Shown: positions 1 through 6,926, counted from the first letter of the stretch. The stretch: 7,643 nucleotides of DNA from Candidatus Zixiibacteriota bacterium (GCA_020345705.1 CP070766.1:213097-220739), one strand, 5' to 3'. Notes: generated by a model from the letters alone, not told the origin. Made by a program: numbers and translations.

Positions 1-369
1 GACCTTTTCGCAGTCGCCGCAGGCGGTACATTTCTCATTTATATAGCGGGGCTTGAGCGTGATCTTTACCTCGTAGTCACCGGGATTGCCTGAGATGCCT
101 TCAATCTCCGCCAGAGTCAGAACTCTGATATTGGGATTCAGCCTGATTCGCTTGAGATTGATTTCAATACCGCAGGTGGGCGGGCACAGTTTCGGAAAAT
201 ACTGATGAGAGGCCGCGACCCTTCCGCCCAGGGAAGGCTGCTTTTCGACAATAATCGCGGTTTTTCCAACCTCGGCCGTTTCAATTGCGGTAGTCATTCC
301 GGCGACTCCACCGCCGACAATCAGGGTGTCGGCCTGTATCTGGTCATCGGCCGGTTCGAATTCAGCCAT
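1..369 (-). CDS. qmoA: QmoA/HdrA-like FAD and iron-sulfur electron-transfer subunit, N-terminal 123 residues (runs off the left edge)
   Basis: The visible part begins MAEFEPADDQIQADTLIVGG and contains a Rossmann FAD-binding motif GGGVAGM (about residues 19-25), followed by the acidic end of beta-2 (IIVEK, about 39-43) and LGGRVA. The segment YFPKLCPPTCGIEINLKRI (about 55-73) matches the QmoA signature. Classical HdrA instead has an FPTLDCSxC-type block here. The visible part ends at CTACGDC, the start of a ferredoxin-type cysteine cluster. In the family, QmoA is a cytoplasmic flavoprotein of the QmoABC complex, which passes electrons between the quinone pool and adenylylsulfate reductase. Related HdrA-like proteins serve other disulfide or bifurcating complexes. 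The ATG is supported by a GAGGAG six bases upstream. Its partners would lie left of the window. The family is seen directly; the choice of QmoA over another HdrA-like subunit is inferred from the cysteine block alone. Confidence 0.8.
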   Translation of the reverse strand, partial: MAEFEPADDQIQADTLIVGGGVAGMTTAIETAEVGKTAIIVEKQPSLGGRVAASHQYFPKLCPPTCGIEINLKRIRLNPNIRVLTLAEIEGISGNPGDYEVKITLKPRYINEKCTACGDCEKV

Positions 370-375
370 TTTGAA

Positions 376-381
376 CTCCTC
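376..381 (-). promoter_or_regulatory. Ribosome binding site of the qmoA-like gene
   Basis: GAGGAG on the minus strand, with six bases (TTCAAA) before the ATG at 367-369. It fixes the start of the flavoprotein. It lies two bases downstream of a small hairpin-capable sequence (384-400). Confidence 0.75.
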
Positions 382-383
382 GA

Positions 384-434
384 AAGCTTAGCCGAAGCTT
401 ATGTGGGCTAACGGCTTTCTGCATAAAATGCAGA
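384..434 (-). promoter_or_regulatory. Downstream half of the qmoA leader: alternative small hairpins next to the ribosome binding site
   Basis: Several helices can form here on the minus strand. TCTGCAT-TTT-ATGCAGA (418-434) is a seven-base-pair stem with a three-base loop. AAGCTT-CGGCT-AAGCTT (384-400) is a six-base-pair stem ending two bases before the GAGGAG. TTAGCC (406-411) can instead pair with GGCTAA (388-393), and AGCCG (412-416) with CGGCT (390-394). The last two compete with the 384-400 hairpin. No T-run follows, so these are not intrinsic terminators. A role in regulating translation or transcript stability is inferred from pairing and position only. Confidence 0.4.
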
Positions 435-465
435 CCTGCTTGTTAAATTTTTCACAAGCCTGCAT
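428..465 (-). promoter_or_regulatory. Main qmoA leader stem-loop (competes with the 418-434 hairpin)
   Basis: On the minus strand ATGCAG (460-465) plus GCTTGT (454-459) pairs with ACAAGC (438-443) and CTGCAT (428-433). The loop has ten bases (444-453) and a four-base bulge AGGT (434-437) sits on the 3' side, giving twelve base pairs. CTGCAT at 428-433 can alternatively pair with the next ATGCAG at 419-424, so the two structures exclude each other. That resembles attenuators and riboswitches, but I do not recognise a known class. Confidence 0.45.
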
Positions 466-510
466 ATATTAATACAACTATTTCTCTTCTAACTCCATTT
501 AAAATCGCTA

Positions 511-538
511 ATTAATGGTGTCATCCACGATTTGTCAA
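511..538 (-). promoter_or_regulatory. Candidate sigma70-type promoter of the qmoA-like gene
   Basis: Perfect -35 TTGACA at 533-538 and -10-like ATTAAT (4 of 6 consensus positions) at 511-516, with a 16-base spacer. The start would be near 504, giving a leader of about 135 bases. A five-base inverted repeat CCATT...AATGG (495-518) overlaps the -10 and could be an operator, but it is too short to claim. The rest of the 315-base gap holds the terminator of the gene before, leader hairpins, and an A/T-rich stretch (about 540-630) in which I see nothing else. Confidence 0.5.
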
Positions 539-633
539 GTGATAAAGTTAACGCGAGTTTTTTATGCAGATTCACCGAAGCTCATCCGGACAGATCAGCT
601 TTCCGGCAAATAGGCCGCCCGCGAAATTGGGCC

Positions 634-666
634 AAATAAAAAGGAGGATGGCTGTTGCCATCCCCC
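634..666 (-). terminator. Intrinsic terminator after the 1644-residue dockerin protein
   Basis: On the minus strand GGGGGATGGC (657-666) pairs with GCCATCCTCC (643-652) around the loop AACA. All ten positions pair, one as G-U. It is followed by TTTTTATTT (634-642). It starts 18 bases after the TAA stop. It is the only canonical rho-independent terminator in the window, and it separates the dockerin cluster from the qmoA-like gene. Confidence 0.9.
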
Positions 667-684
667 TGGCTTTCGATTGCTCGG

Positions 685-3600
685 TTATGGGCAGATTGGT
701 TCCGGGCCGTTGGCGTACAGGTATTTTATGATGTACCCGGCATCGAGAATGTTAATGCGAGCGTTGCCGTCGACGTCGGAGACCTCGTCGGAAGGAAACG
801 GCGCCGGTCCGTCTTTATATAGGTAGTTTATGATATATATGACGTCGATAAGCTGAATTGAACCGTTGTGATCAGAGTCGCCCAGGATTGGCGGATCGTT
901 GGCGACGCTCAACTCGACAGATACATGCAGGCCGGGATCCGTCTGTGGGCAGGGGAAGAATGGGTCTGATGCGCAAACCTCAAGAGTGAAAGTCGCCCCA
1001 ATATCCTCGCAGACCGGGGCAAAGCTCCACTCGCCTGTTGTCGGATTAATCGTACCGGGACCAGACAGGATTTCGTACGTAATCTGATCAGGAAATTCAT
1101 TTTGATCAACGGCGTTGAAGTCATAGTGAAATCCACTGAAGTAGTCGTTATTCAGGACGGACGGACAGGAATCGAAAGCGGGCGGGAGGTTATTCCCCGA
1201 CACCAGGTTAATTGTCACGTATTCGCCGAGATAACCGCCGGCCTCCGCTCGAGTCAGTTGGGGCCGGTCACCATCGTAGCTGATCTCGCCCAGCTCAACG
1301 TGACCCGTGTCAATCGCTAAAATGAGCGTATCCTGAAAATAGGCCGGATAACCCAGGATCAGGACTCTTAAGGTATCATCCTCGTAAACGGCGAACGGAT
1401 TCATATGCTCAATTGAGGAGTCGAAGCTGACTTCATGTGATGCCAGACCCGGTGCATAGTATATAAGCTGCAGAGCGCCGACCGGCTGCTCAAAATCGGA
1501 GCTGACGTTAATGGTGCTGTCAGTTTCGGTTAACGTCAGCAGACCCTCAAAACTTCCGGGGAAATCATCAGAGTAATCGACATAGGGCAGCAACTGACCG
1601 TCGATGATGCGGAGTAGATAGGTGTAGTCTTCCAACGTCAATAGTCTGGAATCTCCGTTTATATCCGACGCGGCTAACTGCGAAAGAAGATCTACATAAA
1701 AGACAGAAATCCCCTCGATGAAATAATTGACGTAAGTGACCGCATCCGCAAACTCATTTCCGATTCCATTTTGGTTCAGATCGCCTCTGTCGTACATGTC
1801 GATAGAACGATATATAATCACTCTCTCGCCAAAGTACCCGGCGGGCGAAAGCTTGGTCACATAGGGTTTCTCGCCTGTGTAAGAAATCTTCAGAATATCG
1901 CCATACCCCGGATCGATTCTTCCGGTTGCACTGCCGGTTGCCGGATTCTTGTGAACAAGGACCTTCAACGTATCATCAATGTACGTATCAATGAAGGTCA
2001 TTTCCGCGGCGCGTGGAAGCAGTTCAATACTGTACGAGGCGATATCCTCCGCCCATAAAGTCACGTACACGACTCCGAGCGTATCTTCGTTGTAAAGACC
2101 GATCGTCAGGTTCCCGACGGAATCGGCATCATCACGAAGCGCCCAGATGGTGTCCCTGATCGGCAGTTCAGGCTCCATCTCGCCCTCGATAATCCGCATC
2201 ATGTAGGTGTAGTCCTCGGTCGTCACGGTTCTCCGGTCGCCGTTAATGTCGGTCGCGTTAACCTGAGAATCGACGGCTGTTTCAAACGCGGCCGGACCGT
2301 TCATGAAGTAATCGGTGAAGACGTTCCAGTCTCCGATTTCGTACGAAATTCCGTTGAGATTGACGTCGCCTCGAAGGTCATTCAGGGTATCGCATTCAAT
2401 ATCAATAAAGCCGTTGTAGAAGTCGACGAGTCGAATCGGCGCTGTTTCCCCTGTTGCAAGACATGAATTGGGAGTGCCATACATGCCGGGAAGACCATAG
2501 TCGTAGGACGTAAGCTCATAGAAGTAATCTTTGTACTCTTCGAGCACGCGGTTTGATACGGCCGTCTCCGGACTCGCCTGATCACCAAATACTAACATGT
2601 TGTCACCACAGCTGAACCAGAAGAAGCGGATTGGTACCAGATTACAGGCAAAATAGACGTTGCCGGTGACATGAAAATCGACGTTGAACAGCACGGTACT
2701 GTCCACAACCGAAAACTCCAGCGGGTGATGAGCATCACCGGCTATCTCAGCGATACCGATGACCTGGCAGTAGTGTATCACGGAGGGCGGATAGTGCGGA
2801 TCGTATACGGGGTAGGTAAAAGAATCGACCCGATAGTGGAAATACTCCCACTCGTAACTTCCCGGAATTTCGAATAACTCGCCCGGCGTGACGTCAAGGA
2901 GGCTTGTGACTCTGGCGTCGTACTTGAAGGTCAGGTCAAAACCGTACATCCGGTGATTGCCTTTTGCCTTAAAGACAGGAATACTTATGTCGCCCCACCG
3001 GGGAGCGTTCGCGTAGTCGCCTACCTCGATACGGAACAGATCCGGACCGGCCGTGACGGTCAGGTCAACATATTCGGCCCAGAAACCTGCCGCGGAGGCA
3101 TAGGCAAATACCGGTTTGCTTCCGGTATAATGAATCTCCAGCAGATCGCCGTATCCCGGCGCTATAAAACCGGCAGAGTCGAACTGCGGCCAGTGAATCA
3201 GAATTTTCAGGGAATCAGCATACATATCATATCCGACAGCCATGTTCTGAAGGGCGGGGAATATCTCTATCTCGTAGTCATCCGGGGACTGAAGGTCCGG
3301 AGCATAGAAACAAAAATGCAGTGCCCCGAGCGTATCGTCAGATTGATACCGGATGAGAATGGAACTGTCGGTGTTGATTATAAACAGCTCGGCCGCCAGA
3401 GTGTCGGTCGGGCCCTTCGCCGGGGAAGGAAAGGGCAAAAAATCGCCCTTTATTATCCTGGCCAGATAAACGAGGTCCTGCAAGGTCAGTTTGATCGTGT
3501 CAGCGTTTATATCGGAAGCAGCCGTTTGTGTTTCGACGTTGATTATGAAAGCAGAGAGGCCGTAAAGGAAGTAATTTGTGAAAACAACGTAATCGGCGAT

Positions 3601-5619
3601 TTCGTTGGCGATGCCGTTGAGATTGATATCACCGCGATAGTCAATCGGTTCCTCTTCCAGGATATACATGCCGCCGTTATGATAGTTGGCGAATCTTGCA
3701 GGATTTTCCAAATTAGCCGGATTAAGGCACAAGTCCGGAGCGCCATAATAGCCGGGCAAGCCGGCGGCGGTATCGGTGATATCGGCACCTTCATGGCCAT
3801 ACACCCTGTCGGAAATGGCCGTTACTATTGTGCCTGATGAATCCTCGAGCGCAATTGCGTTGTCTCCGCAATCAACCCAGAAGAACCAGATGGGAACAAA
3901 TGTGCCTAGTAATGTTCTATCGCTGCTGACTAAAAAATCGACGTAAAATAGGAGTGTTCCATCGGCAACAACCTGAGGTGGATTTGGAATTCCGTCGTTA
4001 ACGTCGGCGACTCCGATTATCTTAAGCATTCCTGAGGGGCAGTTGCCGTCACAGTCGCCCGGAGGACCATAGCGAAAATTGAAATATTCCCAGTTGTAGG
4101 GATCTTCTAGAATCCCGCCCGGCACGACCGTAGTCGCAGTTAGGGCACTGGCATCGTAGCCGATCAGCATGTCGAAGCCGGCCATAATCTCAGAGCCTTG
4201 AGCTTTGACCACCGGTATGGTAGTATCGTGTCCCAACATGACATCCTGACGGACGCCCATCTCGATGCTGAACGGAACCGGACCGGTCGTGACGGTCAGG
4301 TCAACATATTCGGCCCAGCGGCCTGCAGCCGAGGCATACGCGAAAACCGGTCTGCTTCCAGTATAATGAATCTCCAGAAGATCGCCGGAACCGGGCGCGA
4401 TGAAAGAAGCGGAGTCAAATCCGTGCGGCTGAATCAGGATTTTCAATGAGTCTGAATGGGTGGCATATCCCACGTCCATGCCTTCCAGGGCGGGGAAAGT
4501 CACAATCTCGTAGTCATCGTAGGATTGAAGATCGGGGGCATAGAAGCAGAAATGCATCACCGCAAGCGTATCCTCGGATTGATACCGGATGAGAATGGAA
4601 CTGTCGGTGTCGATTATAAACAGCTCCGCCGTCAGAGTGTCGGTCGGGCCCTTCGCTGGCGAGGGGTAGGGCACAAAATCACCCGTTATTACTCTGATCA
4701 GGTACATGTAGTCCTGCAGCGTCAGAGGAATCTCATCGGCATTTACGTCGGTAGCGGCTATTTGTGCCTCGATGTTGAGTGTGAAAGCGGACAGTCCGTA
4801 GAGGAAGTAGTTCGTGAAAACGATGTAATCGGCGATTTCGTAAGCGACACCGTTGAGATTGATATCACCGCGATAACCGATTATGGAGTCGCAGAGGATG
4901 TCAATACCGCCATTGGCATAATCGGCAAACCTCACGGGACTGCCGAGGGTCCCGCCTTCAAGGCACTCATCAGGAGCGCCGGAAAAGGTCGGGAAACCGG
5001 CGGCTGTGTCAGTGATGTTCCAGCCGTCGAAATCGTAAACTTCCTTTGAGACGGCGGTATATGTGCCGGTTGGATCTTCATATGCGATCGCATTGTCACC
5101 GCAGTCCGTCCACAGAAACCGCAACGGCAGAAACGTGCACTCGTATATGTGTGACTGGGTGACTACAAATCTCAGGCTGAACATCTCGAGGCCGTCCGCA
5201 ATCGGCTGAGGCGGATTTGGCGCCCCATTGTCTACGTCAGCGACACCGACAATCCGGACCAGCCCTGACGGGCAGGTGCTGTCGCAGTCAACGGGCGGCC
5301 CTATACGATACGTGAAGTATTCCCATTGATACGGCTCATCAAAGAGCTCGCCCTCGTCGGCTGCCAGGAGCGTGAGGGCCTCGGTGTTATAACCGATTAG
5401 AAAATCAAAGCCGGTCATTGTTTCCGAACCCCAGGCTTTTGCTATCGGCACCGAGATCGTCTGTCCCAGTTCGACGTTGTGAAGTTTTCCGATTTCGATT
5501 CGGAACGGAGTCGGCTCGCCATCTTGAGACCAAGCCGGCTGCGAGCCTGCTATCGCCAGAAGTGAGGCGGCGACGACAAGCACTGCGAGATACCTCGCAG
5601 ATTTGAAGCGGGTGGACAT
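685..5619 (-). CDS. Giant secreted modular protein: three cohesin-like/dockerin-like/beta-sandwich repeats, Ig-like domain, C-terminal dockerin (1644 aa)
   Basis: Residues 1-31 form a signal peptide: basic MSTRFKSAR, hydrophobic YLAVLVVAASLLAIAG, likely cut near AWS/QD. Three tandem units follow (38-447, 448-859, 860-1273), each built as A-D-B. A is a cohesin-like region with GFDFLIGYN-type strands, an aromatic/CGDN motif and several cysteines. D is a paired calcium-loop module starting RGD[IV]NLNG (250, 662, 1083). B is a probable beta-sandwich with APDLQS and DLLEIHYTGS. A fourth unit (1274-1475) has D (RGDLNQNG, 1278) and B but no A. An Ig/cadherin-like domain (about 1476-1578) and a canonical dockerin (1580-1644; loops starting DSDHNG and DVDGNA) end the protein. 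I see no enzyme domain, sortase motif, S-layer domain or type IX sorting tail. The likely role is a calcium-stabilised extracellular or surface structural protein. Domain names rest on motif reading, not profile searches. Confidence 0.85.
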   Translation of the reverse strand: MSTRFKSARYLAVLVVAASLLAIAGSQPAWSQDGEPTPFRIEIGKLHNVELGQTISVPIAKAWGSETMTGFDFLIGYNTEALTLLAADEGELFDEPYQWEYFTYRIGPPVDCDSTCPSGLVRIVGVADVDNGAPNPPQPIADGLEMFSLRFVVTQSHIYECTFLPLRFLWTDCGDNAIAYEDPTGTYTAVSKEVYDFDGWNITDTAAGFPTFSGAPDECLEGGTLGSPVRFADYANGGIDILCDSIIGYRGDINLNGVAYEIADYIVFTNYFLYGLSAFTLNIEAQIAATDVNADEIPLTLQDYMYLIRVITGDFVPYPSPAKGPTDTLTAELFIIDTDSSILIRYQSEDTLAVMHFCFYAPDLQSYDDYEIVTFPALEGMDVGYATHSDSLKILIQPHGFDSASFIAPGSGDLLEIHYTGSRPVFAYASAAGRWAEYVDLTVTTGPVPFSIEMGVRQDVMLGHDTTIPVVKAQGSEIMAGFDMLIGYDASALTATTVVPGGILEDPYNWEYFNFRYGPPGDCDGNCPSGMLKIIGVADVNDGIPNPPQVVADGTLLFYVDFLVSSDRTLLGTFVPIWFFWVDCGDNAIALEDSSGTIVTAISDRVYGHEGADITDTAAGLPGYYGAPDLCLNPANLENPARFANYHNGGMYILEEEPIDYRGDINLNGIANEIADYVVFTNYFLYGLSAFIINVETQTAASDINADTIKLTLQDLVYLARIIKGDFLPFPSPAKGPTDTLAAELFIINTDSSILIRYQSDDTLGALHFCFYAPDLQSPDDYEIEIFPALQNMAVGYDMYADSLKILIHWPQFDSAGFIAPGYGDLLEIHYTGSKPVFAYASAAGFWAEYVDLTVTAGPDLFRIEVGDYANAPRWGDISIPVFKAKGNHRMYGFDLTFKYDARVTSLLDVTPGELFEIPGSYEWEYFHYRVDSFTYPVYDPHYPPSVIHYCQVIGIAEIAGDAHHPLEFSVVDSTVLFNVDFHVTGNVYFACNLVPIRFFWFSCGDNMLVFGDQASPETAVSNRVLEEYKDYFYELTSYDYGLPGMYGTPNSCLATGETAPIRLVDFYNGFIDIECDTLNDLRGDVNLNGISYEIGDWNVFTDYFMNGPAAFETAVDSQVNATDINGDRRTVTTEDYTYMMRIIEGEMEPELPIRDTIWALRDDADSVGNLTIGLYNEDTLGVVYVTLWAEDIASYSIELLPRAAEMTFIDTYIDDTLKVLVHKNPATGSATGRIDPGYGDILKISYTGEKPYVTKLSPAGYFGERVIIYRSIDMYDRGDLNQNGIGNEFADAVTYVNYFIEGISVFYVDLLSQLAASDINGDSRLLTLEDYTYLLRIIDGQLLPYVDYSDDFPGSFEGLLTLTETDSTINVSSDFEQPVGALQLIYYAPGLASHEVSFDSSIEHMNPFAVYEDDTLRVLILGYPAYFQDTLILAIDTGHVELGEISYDGDRPQLTRAEAGGYLGEYVTINLVSGNNLPPAFDSCPSVLNNDYFSGFHYDFNAVDQNEFPDQITYEILSGPGTINPTTGEWSFAPVCEDIGATFTLEVCASDPFFPCPQTDPGLHVSVELSVANDPPILGDSDHNGSIQLIDVIYIINYLYKDGPAPFPSDEVSDVDGNARINILDAGYIIKYLYANGPEPICP
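1195..1800 (-). repeat. Repeat unit 4 of the giant protein (D and B only, A module missing)
   Basis: Residues 1274-1475. D4 begins RGDLNQNGIGNEFAD and its second loop is DINGDSRLLTLED. B4 carries APGLASHEV, the counterpart of APDLQS in units 1 and 2, and ends AGGYLGEYVTINLVSG, the counterpart of AAGRWAEYVDLTV. No cohesin-like A precedes it: D4 follows B3 directly. This is the most diverged of the four units. Confidence 0.75.
1801..3042 (-). repeat. Repeat unit 3 of the giant protein (A3-D3-B3)
   Basis: Residues 860-1273. A3 keeps WEYFHYR, the aromatic-CGDN motif (FFWFSCGDN) and GTPNSCL, but lacks the CDxxCPSG loop of A1 and A2. D3 starts at residue 1083 (GDVNLNGISYEIGD), with second loop DINGDRRTVTTED. 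B3 keeps GYGDILKISYTGEKP but is otherwise well diverged from B1 and B2. Confidence 0.8.
3043..4278 (-). repeat. Repeat unit 2 of the giant protein (A2-D2-B2), DNA-level copy of unit 1
   Basis: Residues 448-859. The D and B parts align with unit 1 at a constant DNA offset of 1236 bases (for example 3341 with 4577, and 3061 with 4297), including identical runs longer than 25 bases. In the A part the offset is 1233 bases, showing a one-codon indel. A2 has PPGDCDGNCPSG, FFWVDCGDN and GAPDLCL. Confidence 0.9.
4279..5508 (-). repeat. Repeat unit 1 of the giant protein (A1-D1-B1)
   Basis: Residues 38-447. A1 (38-249) contains MTGFDFLIGYN, PPVDCDSTCPSG, FLWTDCGDN and GAPDECL. D1 (250-319) contains GDINLNGVAYEIAD and DVNADEIPLTLQD. 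B1 (320-447) contains SPAKGPTDTL, FCFYAPDLQS and EIHYTGSRPVFAYASAAG. By hand count B1 and B2 share about 80% of 128 residues. A1 and A2 are clearly less alike. Confidence 0.9.
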
Positions 5620-5629
5620 ACACACCTCC
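5617..5629 (-). promoter_or_regulatory. Ribosome binding site and ATG that set the start of the giant protein
   Basis: On the minus strand GGAGG (5625-5629) is followed by TGTGT and ATG (5617-5619), a five-base spacing. An in-frame GTG at 5623-5625 would add two residues, but it overlaps the Shine-Dalgarno sequence and cannot be served by it. The ATG is therefore preferred, giving 1644 residues. Confidence 0.85.
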
Positions 5630-5632
5630 GTT

Positions 5633-5660
5633 GTTAAGGTATCGGCTTCAATCCCTTAAC
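5633..5660 (-). promoter_or_regulatory. Leader inverted repeat of the giant-protein gene, containing an element shared with the next gene upstream
   Basis: On the minus strand GTTAAGG (5654-5660) and CCTTAAC (5633-5639) form a seven-base-pair stem around a 14-base loop, three bases before the GGAGG. The 5' part, GTTAAGGGATTGAAGC (5645-5660), closely matches GTTAAAGGATTAAGC in the leader at 6951-6965. The stem could affect ribosome access. Function is inferred. Confidence 0.4.
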
Positions 5661-5740
5661 ATTCATTCAGATTCCGCCCCCCGGCTCGTATCATAAAAAG
5701 GGACATCTTGTGAATCTATACTGCAAGAACTTCTATGTAT

Positions 5741-5768
5741 AAGATATAAATAACTCTGCATTTGTCAA
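5741..5768 (-). promoter_or_regulatory. Candidate sigma70-type promoter of the giant-protein gene
   Basis: Perfect -35 TTGACA at 5763-5768 and -10-like TATCTT (4 of 6) at 5741-5746, with a 16-base spacer. The -35 begins after 13 bases beyond the TGA of the gene before. The predicted leader is about 115 bases and contains a G-rich tract (CCGGGGGGCGG) and the inverted repeat described separately. No intrinsic terminator lies between this promoter and the gene before, so read-through is possible. Confidence 0.55.
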
Positions 5769-5781
5769 GCCTTACTTGCTG

Positions 5782-6918
5782 TCATTCAAAGCAACCTGGT
5801 TGCGGTCCCCCTCTGTACAGGTAGTTGATCAGGTAGGTAGCGTCCAGGAGACTGATAGATCCGTCACAATCCGTATCCGCCTGGTCCGGCTTCGGCGGAG
5901 AGGGGCCATTCCTGTATAAATAGTCTATCACGTACGTGACGTCAATAAGATTGACATGGAAATCGTTGTTACTATCGCCGCATATACCACTACCCGAATA
6001 TAGAACCGTCACCGAGCCATGTCGGAACCTTATAACCGACGTATCCGATTGACAGGAATAAAGTAATGTATCGCAACACCAGAAGGAGTCGACCGAATCG
6101 ATTGGCCCTTCAGCCACTTCAGTATAGAAATAGCAGGTCTCACCGACAAGAGGAACCCAGACGTCACAAACAAACCAGGATGTGTCAATTTCGATGTTGA
6201 ATCCATTACTGTCGCAACAGCCGATCAGATCTCCTGTCTCATCATAGAATACGCTTTGCTGACACCATGGTTCATGTACCCACCAAATAATGACCGTTCG
6301 ATCCTGAACCGTGTCAGAAATATCGTTGACATCCGCGAGCAGTTTGATGAGGGGGTAGTCACCAAACTGGGGACAACCTATACCCGGAGTGTAGTATGGT
6401 GGCCACGTTGTATCTGCTCTTCCGGTAACCATCAAGAAGTGAGGATATCCGGAAACCGGGCGGGCTGAGATGAATTCCCATCCGGAGCATAGCGTTCCGG
6501 TGGTGTCGAAAATCCCGGCTAAATACTCTGAGCTGTCGACAACAGCCCGGTCGTATTCGAAGGACGGGTCAGCAATGACTGAATCGGTAACGTCAGCGGA
6601 ATCGATGCAAAGCTCACCTGACCAGAGCGTACATTTCCAGTAGGTTGTGTTGAAAGCCGTATCAAGTCTGGTTTGAAACTCCAGTAACTCCGGATGACTG
6701 ATAACCAGAAGAAAGTCAAAACCAGCCACGGAGTCGAAATAATTAGTTAAATAGACCGAAATAGGGAAATCTTGCTGTCCCGGCCGGGCCGTCTCATCGT
6801 AAATTCTTGGCTCCAAACGCGGCACGAAGGCCGGACCCGAATCGACCAAGGCGGGCAGAAATGTGAGAATGAGGGCGGCAAACCGGATTGACCTACGGCA
6901 AAGGATTGAGAAGGGCAT
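5782..6918 (-). CDS. Secreted cysteine-rich cohesin-like protein with C-terminal dockerin (378 aa)
   Basis: Residues 1-27 look like a signal peptide: MPFSILCRRSIR, then hydrophobic FAALILTFLPALV. The region from about 30 has FPISVYLTNYFDSVAGFDFL, the strand pattern of cohesin-like beta-sandwiches. It also has a WVHEPWCQQSVFYDETGDLI segment that lines up with the CGDN motif of the A modules in the neighbouring giant protein (FLWTDCGDNAIAYEDPTG), so the two are probably paralogous domains. About 15 cysteines in the mature part suggest disulfides outside the cytoplasm. The dockerin (313-378) has two canonical 12-residue calcium loops, DSNNDFHVNLID and DTDCDGSISLLD, each followed by a helix ending in YLYR. 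There is no enzyme motif. The role is probably structural or adhesive at the cell surface. Specific function is unknown. Confidence 0.8.
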   Translation of the reverse strand: MPFSILCRRSIRFAALILTFLPALVDSGPAFVPRLEPRIYDETARPGQQDFPISVYLTNYFDSVAGFDFLLVISHPELLEFQTRLDTAFNTTYWKCTLWSGELCIDSADVTDSVIADPSFEYDRAVVDSSEYLAGIFDTTGTLCSGWEFISARPVSGYPHFLMVTGRADTTWPPYYTPGIGCPQFGDYPLIKLLADVNDISDTVQDRTVIIWWVHEPWCQQSVFYDETGDLIGCCDSNGFNIEIDTSWFVCDVWVPLVGETCYFYTEVAEGPIDSVDSFWCCDTLLYSCQSDTSVIRFRHGSVTVLYSGSGICGDSNNDFHVNLIDVTYVIDYLYRNGPSPPKPDQADTDCDGSISLLDATYLINYLYRGGPQPGCFE

Positions 6919-6926
6919 AAGTCCGT

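Noticed and set aside
205..411. Plus-strand open frame of 68 codons at the left end
   Set aside because: It overlaps the qmoA-like gene in antisense. The minus strand encodes clear FAD and cysteine motifs.
495..518. Five-base inverted repeat CCATT...AATGG over the -10 of the qmoA promoter
   Set aside because: It is too short and its spacer too long to support as an operator on sequence alone.
685..900. Type IX secretion sorting domain at the C-terminus
   Set aside because: The protein ends in a dockerin with two calcium loops. The beta-rich tail ending in a basic residue typical of type IX cargo is absent.
2953..3837. Open frame of 294 codons on the plus strand
   Set aside because: It lies wholly opposite the giant dockerin gene, has no ribosome binding site or domain signature, and its sequence recurs in the plus-strand frames at 4198-5049 only because the coding strand is duplicated there.
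4456..5049. Open frame of 197 codons on the plus strand
   Set aside because: It is antisense to repeat unit 1 and mirrors the plus-strand frame opposite unit 2. The minus-strand reading has the signal peptide, calcium loops and a terminator.
1195..5508. Periodic repeats as a CRISPR array or mobile element
   Set aside because: The period is about 1.2 kb, lies in frame inside one gene and encodes protein modules. There are no short repeat-spacer units, transposase or terminal inverted repeats.
5623..5625. GTG as start codon of the giant protein
   Set aside because: It overlaps the GGAGG ribosome binding site. The ATG six bases further on has ideal spacing.
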